A DNA stretch of 64,000 bases from Phycisphaerales bacterium (GTDB taxonomy: Bacteria; Planctomycetota; Phycisphaerae; Phycisphaerales; UBA1924), in assembly GCA_007693785.1 (NCBI GenBank), contig RECY01000033.1, forward strand, positions 1 to 64,000, given 5' to 3'. Below, piece after piece: positions 23,770 to 32,221 of this stretch. The notes below the pieces were generated by a model that did no database searches, was not told the DNA's origin, and saw only the letters and a program-made list of their open reading frames with translations. The translations under genes were made by a program, and so were the position numbers. The number at the start of each line of letters is the position of its first letter. Within the stretch, counting starts at the first letter, position 1.

Positions 23770-23775
23770 TACGCT
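23770..23775 (+). promoter_or_regulatory. -10-like TACGCT exactly 6 nt before holB GTG
   Basis: TACGCT-CCCCCC-GTG. It lies in the gap between the rhodanese-like gene and holB, so holB can be transcribed on its own as a leaderless message. Confidence 0.5.
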
Positions 23776-23781
23776 CCCCCC

Positions 23782-24993
23782 GTGGCGAAACGCACCAGCA
23801 AGAACACCGCGAAGAAGACCGGCAAGAAGATCGCCCGCAAGGCGATCGGCGATGTCGAATCGGGCGGCGGCGAGGCGATCCGCCCGCCGGCCCCGACGCC
23901 GATGGGCGACCTGCTCGGGCACGAGCGGGCGGTCGCGACCTTGATGAACGCCCTGGGGGCCGAGCGTCTGCATCACGCATGGATTTTTTCCGGGCCGGAG
24001 GGTGTCGGGAAAAAGACGGCCGCGGTCGCGTTCGCCTCGCTCCTGCTCGATCCCTCCACGGGCCCCAACCTCACCGGGCAGCTCGAGGCCGACCCGGACA
24101 GCCCGGTGCAGACGCTCCTCCGGGCCGGGACGCACCCGGACCTGCGCCTGGTGATCAAGGAGCTCGCCCGCTTCAGCGAGGACGCGACGCTGCGGAACCG
24201 CAAGCTGACGTCGATCCCGGTCGACGTGGTGCGGGAGCACCTGATCCGCCCGGCGGCGCTCGCGGGCTCGATGCCCGGCGGTCGGGCGAGCAAAGTCTTT
24301 ATTATCGACGAGGCGGAGCTGCTGGCGGGGGCGGCTCAGAACGCGATCCTGAAAACGCTGGAGGAGCCGCCGGAGGGAACGGTGGTGATCCTGCTGACCG
24401 CGTCCGAGGATCGCCTGCTTCCGACGATCCGTTCGCGGTGCCAGCGTGTGCGGTTCGGGACGCTGGACGACCGGGCGATGGCGTCGTGGATGGAGCGCCC
24501 CGAGGCGGGGCCGATCCGCGCGCTGCCCGAGCACGAGCGGGCGTGGCTGAGCCAGTTCGCCGCGGGCGCGCCGGGGGCGATGCTGCGGGCCGCCGAGGCG
24601 GGCCTGGCGGCCTGGCACGGCTTGCTCGAGCCGATGCTGCGGACGGTCGAAGGGGGTCGTCACGATGCGAACCTGGCGACCCGGATGCACAAGCTGGCGC
24701 AGGAGCGGGCCGAGGTGGTCGCGAATGCGGACAAGCGGGCGAGCAAGGAGGCCGCGAATAAGCAGGCGGCCGACGACATGCTCCGCCTCATCGCCTCCCG
24801 CTGGCGGTGCGAACTGCAGGCGGCCGCCGCCCGGGGTGACAACGACCGGGCCGAGGCGGTCGCCGACACGCTGGATTTTGTGACCGACTGCCGTCGGCAC
24901 GCGGACAGCAACGTGAACCTGCTGTTCGCGTTCGAGCGCCTGGTCTCGATGGCGGCCGACCGGTTCGCGGGGCGTGCGCACGTTGGCGTGTGA
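23782..24993 (+). CDS. holB: DNA polymerase III delta prime subunit
   Basis: 403-aa clamp-loader AAA+ subunit that helps place the beta clamp on DNA. Layout: Lys-rich N-terminal tail (residues 1-25), Walker A-like GPEGVGKKTAA (71-81), a long insertion, then VFIIDEAELL (Walker B/sensor), QNAILKTLEEPPEGTVVILLT (sensor 1/SRC region) and LLPTIRSRCQRVRF with the SRC motif. The zinc-finger cysteines of many DnaX-like proteins are missing, as is usual for delta prime. The C-terminal helical domain (about 330-400) is present. GTG start; a preceding TACGCT 6 nt upstream and no RBS point to a leaderless message. Confidence 0.9.
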   Translation: MAKRTSKNTAKKTGKKIARKAIGDVESGGGEAIRPPAPTPMGDLLGHERAVATLMNALGAERLHHAWIFSGPEGVGKKTAAVAFASLLLDPSTGPNLTGQLEADPDSPVQTLLRAGTHPDLRLVIKELARFSEDATLRNRKLTSIPVDVVREHLIRPAALAGSMPGGRASKVFIIDEAELLAGAAQNAILKTLEEPPEGTVVILLTASEDRLLPTIRSRCQRVRFGTLDDRAMASWMERPEAGPIRALPEHERAWLSQFAAGAPGAMLRAAEAGLAAWHGLLEPMLRTVEGGRHDANLATRMHKLAQERAEVVANADKRASKEAANKQAADDMLRLIASRWRCELQAAAARGDNDRAEAVADTLDFVTDCRRHADSNVNLLFAFERLVSMAADRFAGRAHVGV

Positions 24994-25003
24994 AGCAGAG
25001 GTC

Positions 25004-26767
25004 TCAGCCCCCGTTTGGAGCCGATGCTTCGGTCTCGGCCTCCGGCTCGGGCGGGCGTTCCCAGACGACCTCACCGGTGTCGGCGTCGAGGATGACCGTC
25101 ACTTGGCCGAGCGATTGCATGCGCTCCTGAGTCATCGGGACACCCCCCCCGCCGGAGCCTTCCTCAGCGTTGATGGGGACACGGCGAAAGATCACTTCCC
25201 GGTGCCAGATCGGCGCGACCTCCACCGAGCCGCGGGCGTTGGCGGGCGACGGGATCATCCGCACGTCGATGTGCTCGAACTCGAACAGGTCTTCGAGCGG
25301 CTCGAACGGGGCGAGGTGGGCGATCTCCTCGTGATCCATGCCGTGCTGGCGAGGGGAGCCCTCGTGCACCGGGCTCTCGCTCGTGCTGAGGCCCGTGCCC
25401 GACCAGCCGCCGCCAGCGGGGATCGAGCCGACGCCGAGATACCACCGGCGCCCGTCCTCGGCCTCGGCAACAAAACGCCCGGCGATCGACGCCAGCCGCC
25501 CGCCGGGCTCGTTTGGCCCAGCGTTGAACTGCGTCCACACCTCCAGATTCGTGCTCGCACCCCACGGGTTTTTGGCGATCGGCCCGAGCCAGACGGCGTC
25601 GGTCATGCTGCGGTCGGACTCGGTATTACTCGCGTATTCAATATCTTCCCGCGCGTCGCGCGGGAACACACGCACCGGCACCTCCCAATCGACGACCCAG
25701 CGTGAGACATCGTCCGAGCTCTGGGCGATCTCTTCCCGCGTTCGGCCGGACAGGTCGTGCGCTTGTCGCACCGACGTGCCCATCTCCGACATCGAAACCA
25801 GCCGTGCTTCGAACAACAACGGCACCATCAGCGTCTGCTCGCCGCTGTCGGCCGCGACCGCGAGATACGGGAACGTCTCATCGCGTGATGCCCCGTGCTC
25901 GACGGCCCGGAACAATGGCGCGCCGCTCCACCCCATGGGCGCATAGCCCCGGAACCCAAGGGAGCGTTGCCACGGCTGCTTCTGCACACTGGTGCTCATG
26001 CCATGAATAAAGCCTTCGACGTGCCGCTCATCTGGACCGATCGCAAGGGGGCGCACGGAGATTCGCACGTTGATCCCGTCGATGGGGCGTGTGACGCCGG
26101 AGAATCGGATCGGCATCGTGTCGCCGTGCCGGATGACGGGTCGGTGGACGATCTCGGGATCGATGACGCCGCGGAGCAGGGCGAACCGCTGCTCGTCGGT
26201 GAGCAGGCCCAGTGTCCATGCCTCGCCCGCGATCGTGCCCCACCCCGGGCTCCAGTAGCTGTACTCGTCCTCGTACCGCACCACCGCCTCGTCCGCCAGT
26301 GTGCGCATGTGACGTTCGCCGAGTTCGTCCGCCTCCAGGCGCACGATCAGCTCCGCGAGGGCGGCGTCCGCGCCCTGTTGGTCCTGCGAGCGTGTCGCTT
26401 CGTGGACGAGCCACGCGGTTGGGAAGTGCTGGCGCCAGTTGTAGCCGGCGAACCGCTGCACCCCGTAGGCCGTGCCGAGCGCGCCCGCGATCAGCAGCAG
26501 GGCGATCGATCCCGCGACCACGCCGAGGCGACGACGGCGCAGCCTCGCGAGCACCGCTCTTGGCCTGTCCAGCTCGCGCCCGCACTCCGGGCAGCGTGCG
26601 TCGTCGGCGTCGAGTTTCGTGCCGGCGAGGTCGAAGCGGCAGTTGCGACAGTGCGGCCCGACGCGCACCGTCCGCCCGACGAGCCCGAAGACCAGCCCCG
26701 CGAACGCCACCGCGCCGAGCACCGCAGCCGAGATCCAGAGCCACGCCAAAGCCGCCTCCGTTCCCAT
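25004..26767 (-). CDS. Membrane protein with N-terminal zinc ribbon, function unknown
   Basis: About 587 aa from ATG 26767 (a TTG 7 codons upstream is possible). First a membrane helix (LAWLWISAAVLGAVAFAGLVFGL), then a treble-clef/ribbon CRNC...CPEC (HCRNCRFDLAG and CPECGRELDR), then a second helix (LLLIAGALGTAYGV). The rest is a large soluble domain with no motif I recognise, probably outside. CRNC/CPEC zinc-ribbon membrane proteins are seen in Phycisphaerae-type genomes. Two more envelope proteins follow upstream in the same direction; the three may be one transcript. It is tail to tail with holB (10 nt). Confidence 0.6.
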   Translation of the reverse strand: MGTEAALAWLWISAAVLGAVAFAGLVFGLVGRTVRVGPHCRNCRFDLAGTKLDADDARCPECGRELDRPRAVLARLRRRRLGVVAGSIALLLIAGALGTAYGVQRFAGYNWRQHFPTAWLVHEATRSQDQQGADAALAELIVRLEADELGERHMRTLADEAVVRYEDEYSYWSPGWGTIAGEAWTLGLLTDEQRFALLRGVIDPEIVHRPVIRHGDTMPIRFSGVTRPIDGINVRISVRPLAIGPDERHVEGFIHGMSTSVQKQPWQRSLGFRGYAPMGWSGAPLFRAVEHGASRDETFPYLAVAADSGEQTLMVPLLFEARLVSMSEMGTSVRQAHDLSGRTREEIAQSSDDVSRWVVDWEVPVRVFPRDAREDIEYASNTESDRSMTDAVWLGPIAKNPWGASTNLEVWTQFNAGPNEPGGRLASIAGRFVAEAEDGRRWYLGVGSIPAGGGWSGTGLSTSESPVHEGSPRQHGMDHEEIAHLAPFEPLEDLFEFEHIDVRMIPSPANARGSVEVAPIWHREVIFRRVPINAEEGSGGGGVPMTQERMQSLGQVTVILDADTGEVVWERPPEPEAETEASAPNGG

Positions 26768-26834
26768 CCAAACGAGGAGCGATCGCAATATACCGCCTTG
26801 CGGGCGGACGGGTTCGCGGCGCGGGCGCGATGAT

Positions 26835-27593
26835 TTACCGCGGCGGGCGCGGCGGGGCGAAGCTCTCGCCGAAGCGCTCGCGGTAGCGCCGACGGAAGTC
26901 GTCCTCGCTGATCATGCGCTGCGTGTTCGTCGCGGGCTCGACGAGGAAATAGCTGGTCCGACCCGTGTCGCGCCGGATCGCCCCGGCGAGCAGCTCGGTC
27001 GTCCCCGGCTCGGGCTCGACAGCGATCGACCACTGCTCGAGGCGCGGGGCGCTCGCCCAGCGGAGGCGGTCGCGCCCTTCGACGATGAACACGTCGCTCG
27101 GGCGGGCGAGGCGCCCCGTGACGGTGTAGCGGAGGCTGGCGCGGAGGTAGCCGGACTCGTGGAGCACGCGGGCCGCGACGCGCTCGACCTCGACGCGCTC
27201 GCCGCGCGGGCCGAAGACACGACCTCGGGCCTTGTCGATCGCCCGCTCGATCTTTTCCAGGTCCCGCGCGCGTCGCAGGCGGAGGTTCACGACGTAGGTC
27301 TTGACCGAGAGCTCCTGGCGGGCGCGGGCGTCCTCGTCGACCACCGTCGCGGTGGCGGCGTCCGTCTCGTCATCCTTGCGCAGGCGGTAGTGGAAGTCGT
27401 TGAAATCGACCTGGCGTGTCAGCGCCGTCCACTCATCGAACGGCTCGCCGCTCCCGGTCGGGAACGAGCGGAGGTCGCGGAAGACCAACTCCACCGCGAC
27501 CGGGCGCGGGCGCTGGCACCCGGAGGAAACGCCCAGCACCGGCGCCATCGTGGCGATCAGTGCCAGAGAGAGTGTCAATCGGCGTCGTGCCAT
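26835..27593 (-). CDS. Predicted lipoprotein of unknown function
   Basis: 252 aa from ATG 27593. Signal peptide and likely lipobox at SSGC near residue 26. Charged soluble body with two recognisable runs (VDFNDFHYRLRKDDE; RIRDLEKIERAIDKARG-type coiled stretch) and an Arg-rich tail (RRRYRERFGESFAPPRPPR). I see no known motif. TATGTT lies exactly 6 nt before ATG with no RBS. It is a neighbour of two other envelope genes in the same orientation. The lipobox has Ser at -3, less ideal than Leu, so lipidation is uncertain. Confidence 0.55.
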   Translation of the reverse strand: MARRRLTLSLALIATMAPVLGVSSGCQRPRPVAVELVFRDLRSFPTGSGEPFDEWTALTRQVDFNDFHYRLRKDDETDAATATVVDEDARARQELSVKTYVVNLRLRRARDLEKIERAIDKARGRVFGPRGERVEVERVAARVLHESGYLRASLRYTVTGRLARPSDVFIVEGRDRLRWASAPRLEQWSIAVEPEPGTTELLAGAIRRDTGRTSYFLVEPATNTQRMISEDDFRRRYRERFGESFAPPRPPR

Positions 27594-27599
27594 GCGGCA

Positions 27600-27605
27600 A
27601 ACATA
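27600..27605 (-). promoter_or_regulatory. -10-like TATGTT exactly 6 nt before lipoprotein ATG
   Basis: TATGTT-TGCCGC-ATG, no RBS between. Confidence 0.5.
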
Positions 27606-27651
27606 CCCGGATCGCCCCGACCACGCCGACGCACGGCGCCACAAAATCAGA

Positions 27652-28347
27652 TCAGTCCACGTGCATGTAGACCCGGATCGGGCGTCCGTCGGGGCCGATC
27701 TGGATGGCGTCGGCGGTGATGGAGAGCGCCGTTAGCGGAGCCGCCGGGTCGAGTGTGATCGCGATCCGCCCCGTCTCCGGGTCGAAGGCGATATCGGTCC
27801 AGGCCAGCGTGCGGAGGGCCTCGTCGATTCGAGTGATCGCAACCACCTCGGCACGCTCGCCCCGCCCAAAGAACGCGTCCGCGTCGTCGCGGATCTGCTC
27901 CAAGCGCGCCTCGCTGACGCCGCCCTCGCCGATCTTGGCGACCAGCTCTTCGACCGTTGTCGCTGTGACCACACGACCGGCGGAGGGGATGCCGGGGCCA
28001 CGGGGTGCTCGGGCGGCGTCACGCTCGCCCCGCGGCGTGCGGGCGAACCCGTCGCGGGCCGACGCCCCGGATCCGGACGCGCCACCCGGCGTGTCCGGCG
28101 CTTCACGATCGTCCCGGAGCGATCCCAACCCCGAATCGCCCGGCGGCTCGGGGAGGGATGACGCATCGTCAGGAGACCGCGTCTGTCCCGGTGCGGGCTG
28201 CGACGACGGGCTCGATCGGGCCTGCTCCGTCGGCGGCGCGGGACGCGAGCGTGAGACCAGCCCGGGGCGGGTCAGCAGCAACCCGCCGACGCAGACCAGC
28301 GCGGTCACGACGATCAACCCGGACTCCCGGCGTTTCAGGCGTGGCAT
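27652..28347 (-). CDS. Membrane-anchored protein with disordered linker, function unknown
   Basis: 231 aa; ATG 28347 has GGAGGG 7 nt upstream. One N-terminal membrane segment (LIVVTALVCVGGLLLTR) is followed by about 100 residues of Pro/Ser/Gly/Arg (disordered, probably in the periplasm) and a folded C-terminal part (TVEELVAKIGEGG, ITRIDEALRTLAWTDIAFDPE, DGRPIRVYMHVD). I recognise no family. It is divergent from nfo, with a 68-bp shared promoter region, and heads the three-gene envelope run. Confidence 0.55.
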   Translation of the reverse strand: MPRLKRRESGLIVVTALVCVGGLLLTRPGLVSRSRPAPPTEQARSSPSSQPAPGQTRSPDDASSLPEPPGDSGLGSLRDDREAPDTPGGASGSGASARDGFARTPRGERDAARAPRGPGIPSAGRVVTATTVEELVAKIGEGGVSEARLEQIRDDADAFFGRGERAEVVAITRIDEALRTLAWTDIAFDPETGRIAITLDPAAPLTALSITADAIQIGPDGRPIRVYMHVD

Positions 28348-28403
28348 TCGGCATCCCTCCGTGTGCGCACGGCACAGCCTACCGCAGACGGGGCATACGC
28401 CGC

Positions 28404-28409
28404 TACGCT
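28404..28409 (+). promoter_or_regulatory. -10-like TACGCT exactly 6 nt before nfo ATG
   Basis: TACGCT-CCGGGC-ATG. Same hexamer as the one in front of holB. Confidence 0.55.
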
Positions 28410-28415
28410 CCGGGC

Positions 28416-29309
28416 ATGTTCGGCTCCCACCTTTCGATCGCCGGCGGCATGGTCAACGCCCTCCTCGAAGCCGAGGCTCTCGGGCTCGAGACCGTGCAGG
28501 TCTTCACCAAGAACCAGCAGCAATGGAAAGCCCCGCCCCTGAAACCGGCGGATCAGGAGGCCTGGCTGGGCAAGCTCCGCGAGCTCGGCTGGGAGGACCG
28601 GACCGTCAGCCACGCGAGCTATCTCATCAACCTCGCGAGCCCGAACGACGAGCTGTGGGCGAAGTCGATCGACCTGATGGTCGTGGAGCTGGAACGGTGC
28701 GAGGCGCTCTCGATCCCGTTCCTCGTGCATCACCCGGGGGCGTTCACCAGCAGCGACGCGGAGGCCGGGCTGGGACGGATCGCCGCGGCCTACAAGGAAC
28801 TGTTCAAGCGGACCAAGGGCTTCCGCGTCGTCTCATGCCTGGAGGACACGGTCGGGAGCGGGAGCAACCTGGGGCGGACGTTTGAGGAACTGGCCGACCT
28901 GCGCGGGCGGATCATCGAGGCGACGGGCGAGGCGGGTCGCGTCGGCTTTTGCCTGGACACCTGCCACATGCACGCCGGCGGGTATGACCTGAGCACCAAA
29001 GCCGGCGGGGACGCGGCCCTTGCGGACTTCGACCGTCTCTGCGGGGTCTCGAACGTGCGGGTGATGCACCTCAACGACTCGGTCGCGGGCGCGGGCAGCC
29101 GCAAGGATCGGCACGCCCACATCGGCGAGGGCACGATCGGTCAAGGCACGGCCCACGCGACGCTCGCGGGGACGGGCTTCGCGAGCGTCTGCCAGCACCC
29201 GGCGTTCCGCGAGATCCCGAAGATCATGGAGACGCCCAAGGGGCAGACCGAGGCCGGGACGGCTTTCGATACGCTCAACCTCCGGCGTCTGCGGAAGCTC
29301 GGCGCGTGA
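28416..29309 (+). CDS. nfo: Endonuclease IV (AP endonuclease)
   Basis: 297-aa TIM-barrel enzyme with a three-zinc centre that cuts the backbone 5' to abasic sites in base-excision repair. MFGSHLSIAGGM opens as in Nfo; further ligand segments are VFTKNQQQW, VHHPGAFTSSDAE, LEDTVGSGSNLG, GFCLDTCHMHAGGYD, HLNDSVAGAGSRKDRHAHIGEG and the closing METPKGQ. All are intact, and length matches the family (280-300). The larger open frame upstream of ATG 28416 is not coding: TACGCT lies exactly 6 nt before this ATG, and no RBS is present. The TPR lipoprotein gene follows. Confidence 0.95.
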   Translation: MFGSHLSIAGGMVNALLEAEALGLETVQVFTKNQQQWKAPPLKPADQEAWLGKLRELGWEDRTVSHASYLINLASPNDELWAKSIDLMVVELERCEALSIPFLVHHPGAFTSSDAEAGLGRIAAAYKELFKRTKGFRVVSCLEDTVGSGSNLGRTFEELADLRGRIIEATGEAGRVGFCLDTCHMHAGGYDLSTKAGGDAALADFDRLCGVSNVRVMHLNDSVAGAGSRKDRHAHIGEGTIGQGTAHATLAGTGFASVCQHPAFREIPKIMETPKGQTEAGTAFDTLNLRRLRKLGA

Positions 29310-29455
29310 ACGCCACATTTCCGGGGCGTCGATCGCGAACTACGCTCTGCGGGCCGGGGTATGGAAAACCCGGTCGGGCCCGGCCGTGCGAGCCGATACC
29401 CCGACCTATCCGCGTGCCGTTTGCCCTGTTCGTCCCGCTGCCCGGAGGAGGCCCG

Positions 29456-30481
29456 ATGCCGCCGATCGCGACCCAAGCCGTCCGACTCGCTCTGCCCGCC
29501 GCCCTGCTCGCGTTGCTGGCTGGGTGCGCCTCGACGCCGGCCGACGCGCCCCCGGAGCCGCGGGCCTTGCCGCCTGAGATCGAGCTGGGCGAGGTCACCG
29601 ACCGCGGCGCGGCCGCGATGGAGCGTGCCCAGCGTCTCTCGGGCGAGGGGCTGACGCGTTCGGCGTTGGCGGAGTTTGAGCGTGCGATCGCGATCAACCC
29701 GACGCTGACGCCGGCCTACATCGGGGCGGGCGCGATCTATGCCGAGCGGGGCGAGCACGCCGATGCGGAACGCCGCTACCGGCGTGCGGCCGAGCTGGAG
29801 CCGCGGAACTTTGACGCGCAGTTCGGGCACGGGCTGGCGCTCCAGATGCTGGGGCGGTTCGCGGACTCGGTGCGTGCGTACTTGGCGGCCCTGAGCGTCC
29901 GCCCCGGGGACTTCGACGCGAACCTGAACGTCGCGACGGCCTATCTGCGCCTGGGCGAGCCCCGCCAGGCGCTGCCGTACGCGCGCACGGCCGTGCGTTT
30001 GCAGCCGGGCAACGCCCCCGCGCGGGTGACGCTGGGCTCGGTTTTCGCGTCGCTGGGTCGGCACGGTGAGGCGGTGGTCGAGTACCAGCAGGCGGCCGAG
30101 AGCATGGAGCTGACGCCGGAGCTGCTGCTGAGCCTCGCGGACAACCTCGGGCGAACGGGTCGGCACGAGGAGGCCGCCGCGACGCTGGAGGAACTGATCC
30201 GGACCGACGCGAGCGCCCCGGCCTACGAGCGTCTGGGCTCGAGCCGGTTCCGCCTGCGTCAGTACGCCGAGGCCGAGCGGGCTTTTCGCAGCGCGATCGA
30301 GCTGGACCCGCGCCACTACCCGGCGCTGAACGGGCTGGCGGTCTGCCGCCTCAACGACCATTTGTGGTCGGACCGAGCCGATCGAGGCGCGCTCATGGAA
30401 GCCCGCGAGCTGATGCGCCAGAGCCTGCGGATCGAGCGGAACCAGCCGCAGATCGTGGAGCTTATGACGCGGTATCGGTGA
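29456..30481 (+). CDS. TPR-repeat lipoprotein
   Basis: 341 aa from ATG 29456 with GGAGGAG 6 nt upstream. Signal peptide with lipobox LAGC (Cys near 24), then roughly seven tetratricopeptide repeats (LAEFERAIAINPTLTPAYIGAGA, YRRAAELEPRNFDAQ, LAALSVRPGDFDANLNVATA, AFRSAIELDPRHYPALNGLAV). TPR arrays bind partner proteins; outer-membrane assembly or pilus biogenesis roles are known in this class, and none can be chosen here. A 146-bp spacer separates it from nfo. No transmembrane segment apart from the signal. Confidence 0.8.
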   Translation: MPPIATQAVRLALPAALLALLAGCASTPADAPPEPRALPPEIELGEVTDRGAAAMERAQRLSGEGLTRSALAEFERAIAINPTLTPAYIGAGAIYAERGEHADAERRYRRAAELEPRNFDAQFGHGLALQMLGRFADSVRAYLAALSVRPGDFDANLNVATAYLRLGEPRQALPYARTAVRLQPGNAPARVTLGSVFASLGRHGEAVVEYQQAAESMELTPELLLSLADNLGRTGRHEEAAATLEELIRTDASAPAYERLGSSRFRLRQYAEAERAFRSAIELDPRHYPALNGLAVCRLNDHLWSDRADRGALMEARELMRQSLRIERNQPQIVELMTRYR

Positions 30482-30485
30482 CCCC

Positions 30486-30569
30486 GGTGGCTTGGCTCTC
30501 CGAGCCGAGTCTGCTTTTCCTTCCGTCAAAAGACGTATCCAGACACCCAGCTCGGAGAGCTGGGCCACC
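30486..30569. repeat. Paired inverted GGTGGC-AGCTCTCCGAGCT element upstream of queF
   Basis: Left arm 30486-30513 and right arm 30540-30569 are imperfect inverted copies framed by GGTGGC and GCCACC, with a core GCTCTCCGAGC / GCTCGGAGAGC and outer TCTG/CAGA. A 26-bp loop lies between. Related in sequence and architecture to the element at 38715-38788. It ends 13 bp before queF and could influence that gene's leader; no preQ1-type riboswitch is evident. Confidence 0.75.
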
Positions 30570-30582
30570 ATGAGAGATCCCG

Positions 30583-30951
30583 ATGCCCGACTTCAGCGTG
30601 CTCGAAGCGTTCCCCACCCCCAGCGACACGCCGTTCGTGATCGAGCACGTCGCGGAGGAGTTCACGAGCCTCTGCCCGAAGACGGGGCACCCGGACTTTG
30701 GCGAGGTCGTCGTGCGCTTCTGCCCGCGCCCGGGGCGCGAGGGCGGGGTGTGCGTCGAGCTCAAGAGCCTCAAGATGTATTTCCAGAGCTTCCGCAACAA
30801 GGGGATCTTTTATGAGGGCGTCACCAACGCGATCCGCGACGACCTGGTGAAGCTGATGCAACCGGTCTGGCTGCGCGTCGAGACCCACTGGCGCGGACGC
30901 GGCGGGATCCGGAGCGTGATCACGGCGGATCACGGGAACGTCCCGCGATAG
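30583..30951 (+). CDS. queF: NADPH-dependent 7-cyano-7-deazaguanine reductase (preQ0 to preQ1)
   Basis: 122-aa type I QueF of the tunnelling (T-fold) family, reducing the nitrile of preQ0 to the amine preQ1 in queuosine biosynthesis. FTSLCPKTGHPDFGE holds the active Cys31, and the Asp38 follows. VELKSLKMYFQSFRNKGIFYE is the family's NADPH/substrate segment. Length matches the short type (about 120-165 aa). ATG 30583 has a weak GAGAG upstream and lies 13 bp after the paired inverted element. GluQ, which adds glutamate to queuosine in tRNA-Asp, is 3.8 kb downstream on the same strand. Confidence 0.95.
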   Translation: MPDFSVLEAFPTPSDTPFVIEHVAEEFTSLCPKTGHPDFGEVVVRFCPRPGREGGVCVELKSLKMYFQSFRNKGIFYEGVTNAIRDDLVKLMQPVWLRVETHWRGRGGIRSVITADHGNVPR

Positions 30952-30955
30952 ACCG

Positions 30956-31035
30956 GTGGGACGGGCGTCTCGCCCGTCCGAATGCGCCATGTGCTGAGGA
31001 GCACGGGAGCGACGGGCGGGACGCCCGTCCCACGA
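30956..31035. repeat. GGGACGGGCGTCCC family, copies 3 and 4 as an inverted pair
   Basis: Copy 3 (30956-30980) and copy 4 (31010-31035, opposite orientation) face each other across about 30 bp, so the whole can fold into one long hairpin with arms near 24 bp. Each copy alone also forms the GACGGGC/GCCCGTC stem. It fills most of the 134-bp gap between queF and the YhaM-like gene. Confidence 0.75.
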
Positions 31036-31073
31036 GTTCTGGGAGGCGCGTCGCGGAGCGTGCGCCTCGCCCC

Positions 31074-31079
31074 TATTCT
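31074..31079 (+). promoter_or_regulatory. -10-like TATTCT exactly 6 nt before YhaM-like ATG
   Basis: TATTCT-CTGCCC-ATG, no RBS. The hexamer is the same as that before the rhodanese-like gene. Confidence 0.6.
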
Positions 31080-31085
31080 CTGCCC

Positions 31086-32087
31086 ATGAGCATCACCAGC
31101 ACCGGGCGTCGGTTCATCGTGGATTTGCAGGGCTCCGAGCGGATCGAGGGGCTGTTCAGCATCAGCAACGCCCAGCTCGGGCGGACGCGGAACGACAAGC
31201 CGTATCTGCGGTGCCTCGTCGGCGACCGGACGGGCGAGCTGCCCGGGCGGATGTGGTCGATCGAGGAGCAGACGTTCCGCAAGCTGCCGACCGAGGGGTT
31301 CGTGTGGCTCGAGGGCGAGACGCAGCCCTACCAAGGCGAGCTGCAGCTGATCATCCACTCGATCGACCCGTGCGAGCCGACGGTGGAGCAGATGGCCGAG
31401 CTGCTCCCGCACACGCGGAACGACATCGGCGCGATGTTCGCGGAGCTGGAGCAGATCCTCTCGACGCTGGAGCACCCGGCGATGCGGGCGCTGGTCGCGA
31501 CGTACATGGCCGACGAGTTTCTGATGAGCCAGTTCCGCCTCGCCCCGGCCGCGAAGAGCATGCACCACGCCTACCTCGGCGGCCTGCTCGAGCACACGCT
31601 CAACCTCCTCCGCCTCGGCGACCGCGTCTGCCCGCTCTATCCGAAGATCAACCGCGACATCGTGCTGACGGGCCTGTTCCTGCACGACCTCGGCAAGACG
31701 CGGGAGCTCGTCTACGACCGCGCGTTCGGCTACAGCGATCGCGGCGAGCTCGTCGGGCACATCGTCGAGGGGGCGATCATGCTGCACGACAAGGCGCAGC
31801 AGATGATGACCACGACCGGGCAGCGACTGCCGGGCTCGACGCTGATGGTCCTCCAGCACATCATCCTGAGCCACCACGGGATCCCGGAGTACGGGGCGGC
31901 AAAGATCCCCTCGACGCCGGAGGCGATCCTGGTGAGCCTGCTGGACAACCTGGACGCGAAGACGACGATCGGCCTCGACGCGGCGAGGCCCGACCGGGCG
32001 TCCGCCGCCGACCTCGGCGGTAACTTCACGCAGAAGCAGTGGGCGCTGGACACGAAGATGTACAGGCCGGACCCGTTGGCGGAGTGA
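31086..32087 (+). CDS. 3'-to-5' exoribonuclease, YhaM type (OB-fold plus HD domain)
   Basis: 333 aa. N-terminal OB-fold nucleic-acid binding part (GLFSISNAQLGRTRNDKPYLRCLVGDRTG split as LGRTRNDKPYLRC and VGDRTGELPGRMW) and a C-terminal HD phosphohydrolase with HHAYLGGLLEHTLNL, LTGLFLHDLGKTREL and LSHHGIPEYGA. The metal-binding His/Asp of HD domains are present. The order OB then HD and the spacing match Bacillus YhaM, a 3'-5' exoribonuclease (also cleaves ssDNA). Slightly longer than YhaM (about 314 aa). RNase identity is by architecture, not by specific residues. Confidence 0.85.
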   Translation: MSITSTGRRFIVDLQGSERIEGLFSISNAQLGRTRNDKPYLRCLVGDRTGELPGRMWSIEEQTFRKLPTEGFVWLEGETQPYQGELQLIIHSIDPCEPTVEQMAELLPHTRNDIGAMFAELEQILSTLEHPAMRALVATYMADEFLMSQFRLAPAAKSMHHAYLGGLLEHTLNLLRLGDRVCPLYPKINRDIVLTGLFLHDLGKTRELVYDRAFGYSDRGELVGHIVEGAIMLHDKAQQMMTTTGQRLPGSTLMVLQHIILSHHGIPEYGAAKIPSTPEAILVSLLDNLDAKTTIGLDAARPDRASAADLGGNFTQKQWALDTKMYRPDPLAE

Positions 32088-32093
32088 GAGGGC

Positions 32094-32180
32094 CAGATGG
32101 TCAAAGGGCCAGAGGGCCAAATCGGACCGGGTGCATATGCGTCCTGATCCGATCTGGCCCTCTGACCGTTTGCCACTCTG
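32094..32180. repeat. Imperfect 35-bp inverted repeat after the YhaM-like gene
   Basis: Arms 32094-32128 and 32146-32180 match at 28 of 35 positions; the core is GGCCAGAGGGCC / GGCCCTCTGACC-like text with short internal direct repeats. The loop is 17 nt. It sits in the 134-bp gap between the YhaM-like and LON-like genes. No T run, so it is not a classic terminator. Confidence 0.6.
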
Positions 32181-32209
32181 AAAATTTCTCCCCCCTCCCC
32201 CACCACTCA

Positions 32210-32215
32210 TACACT
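32210..32215 (+). promoter_or_regulatory. -10-like TACACT exactly 6 nt before LON-like ATG
   Basis: TACACT-TTCTCC-ATG, no RBS. It lies directly after the inverted repeat. Confidence 0.55.
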
Positions 32216-32221
32216 TTCTCC

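Noticed and set aside
30482-30582. Possible preQ1 riboswitch before queF
   Set aside because: The space is taken by the paired inverted element; no C-rich preQ1 aptamer core seen.
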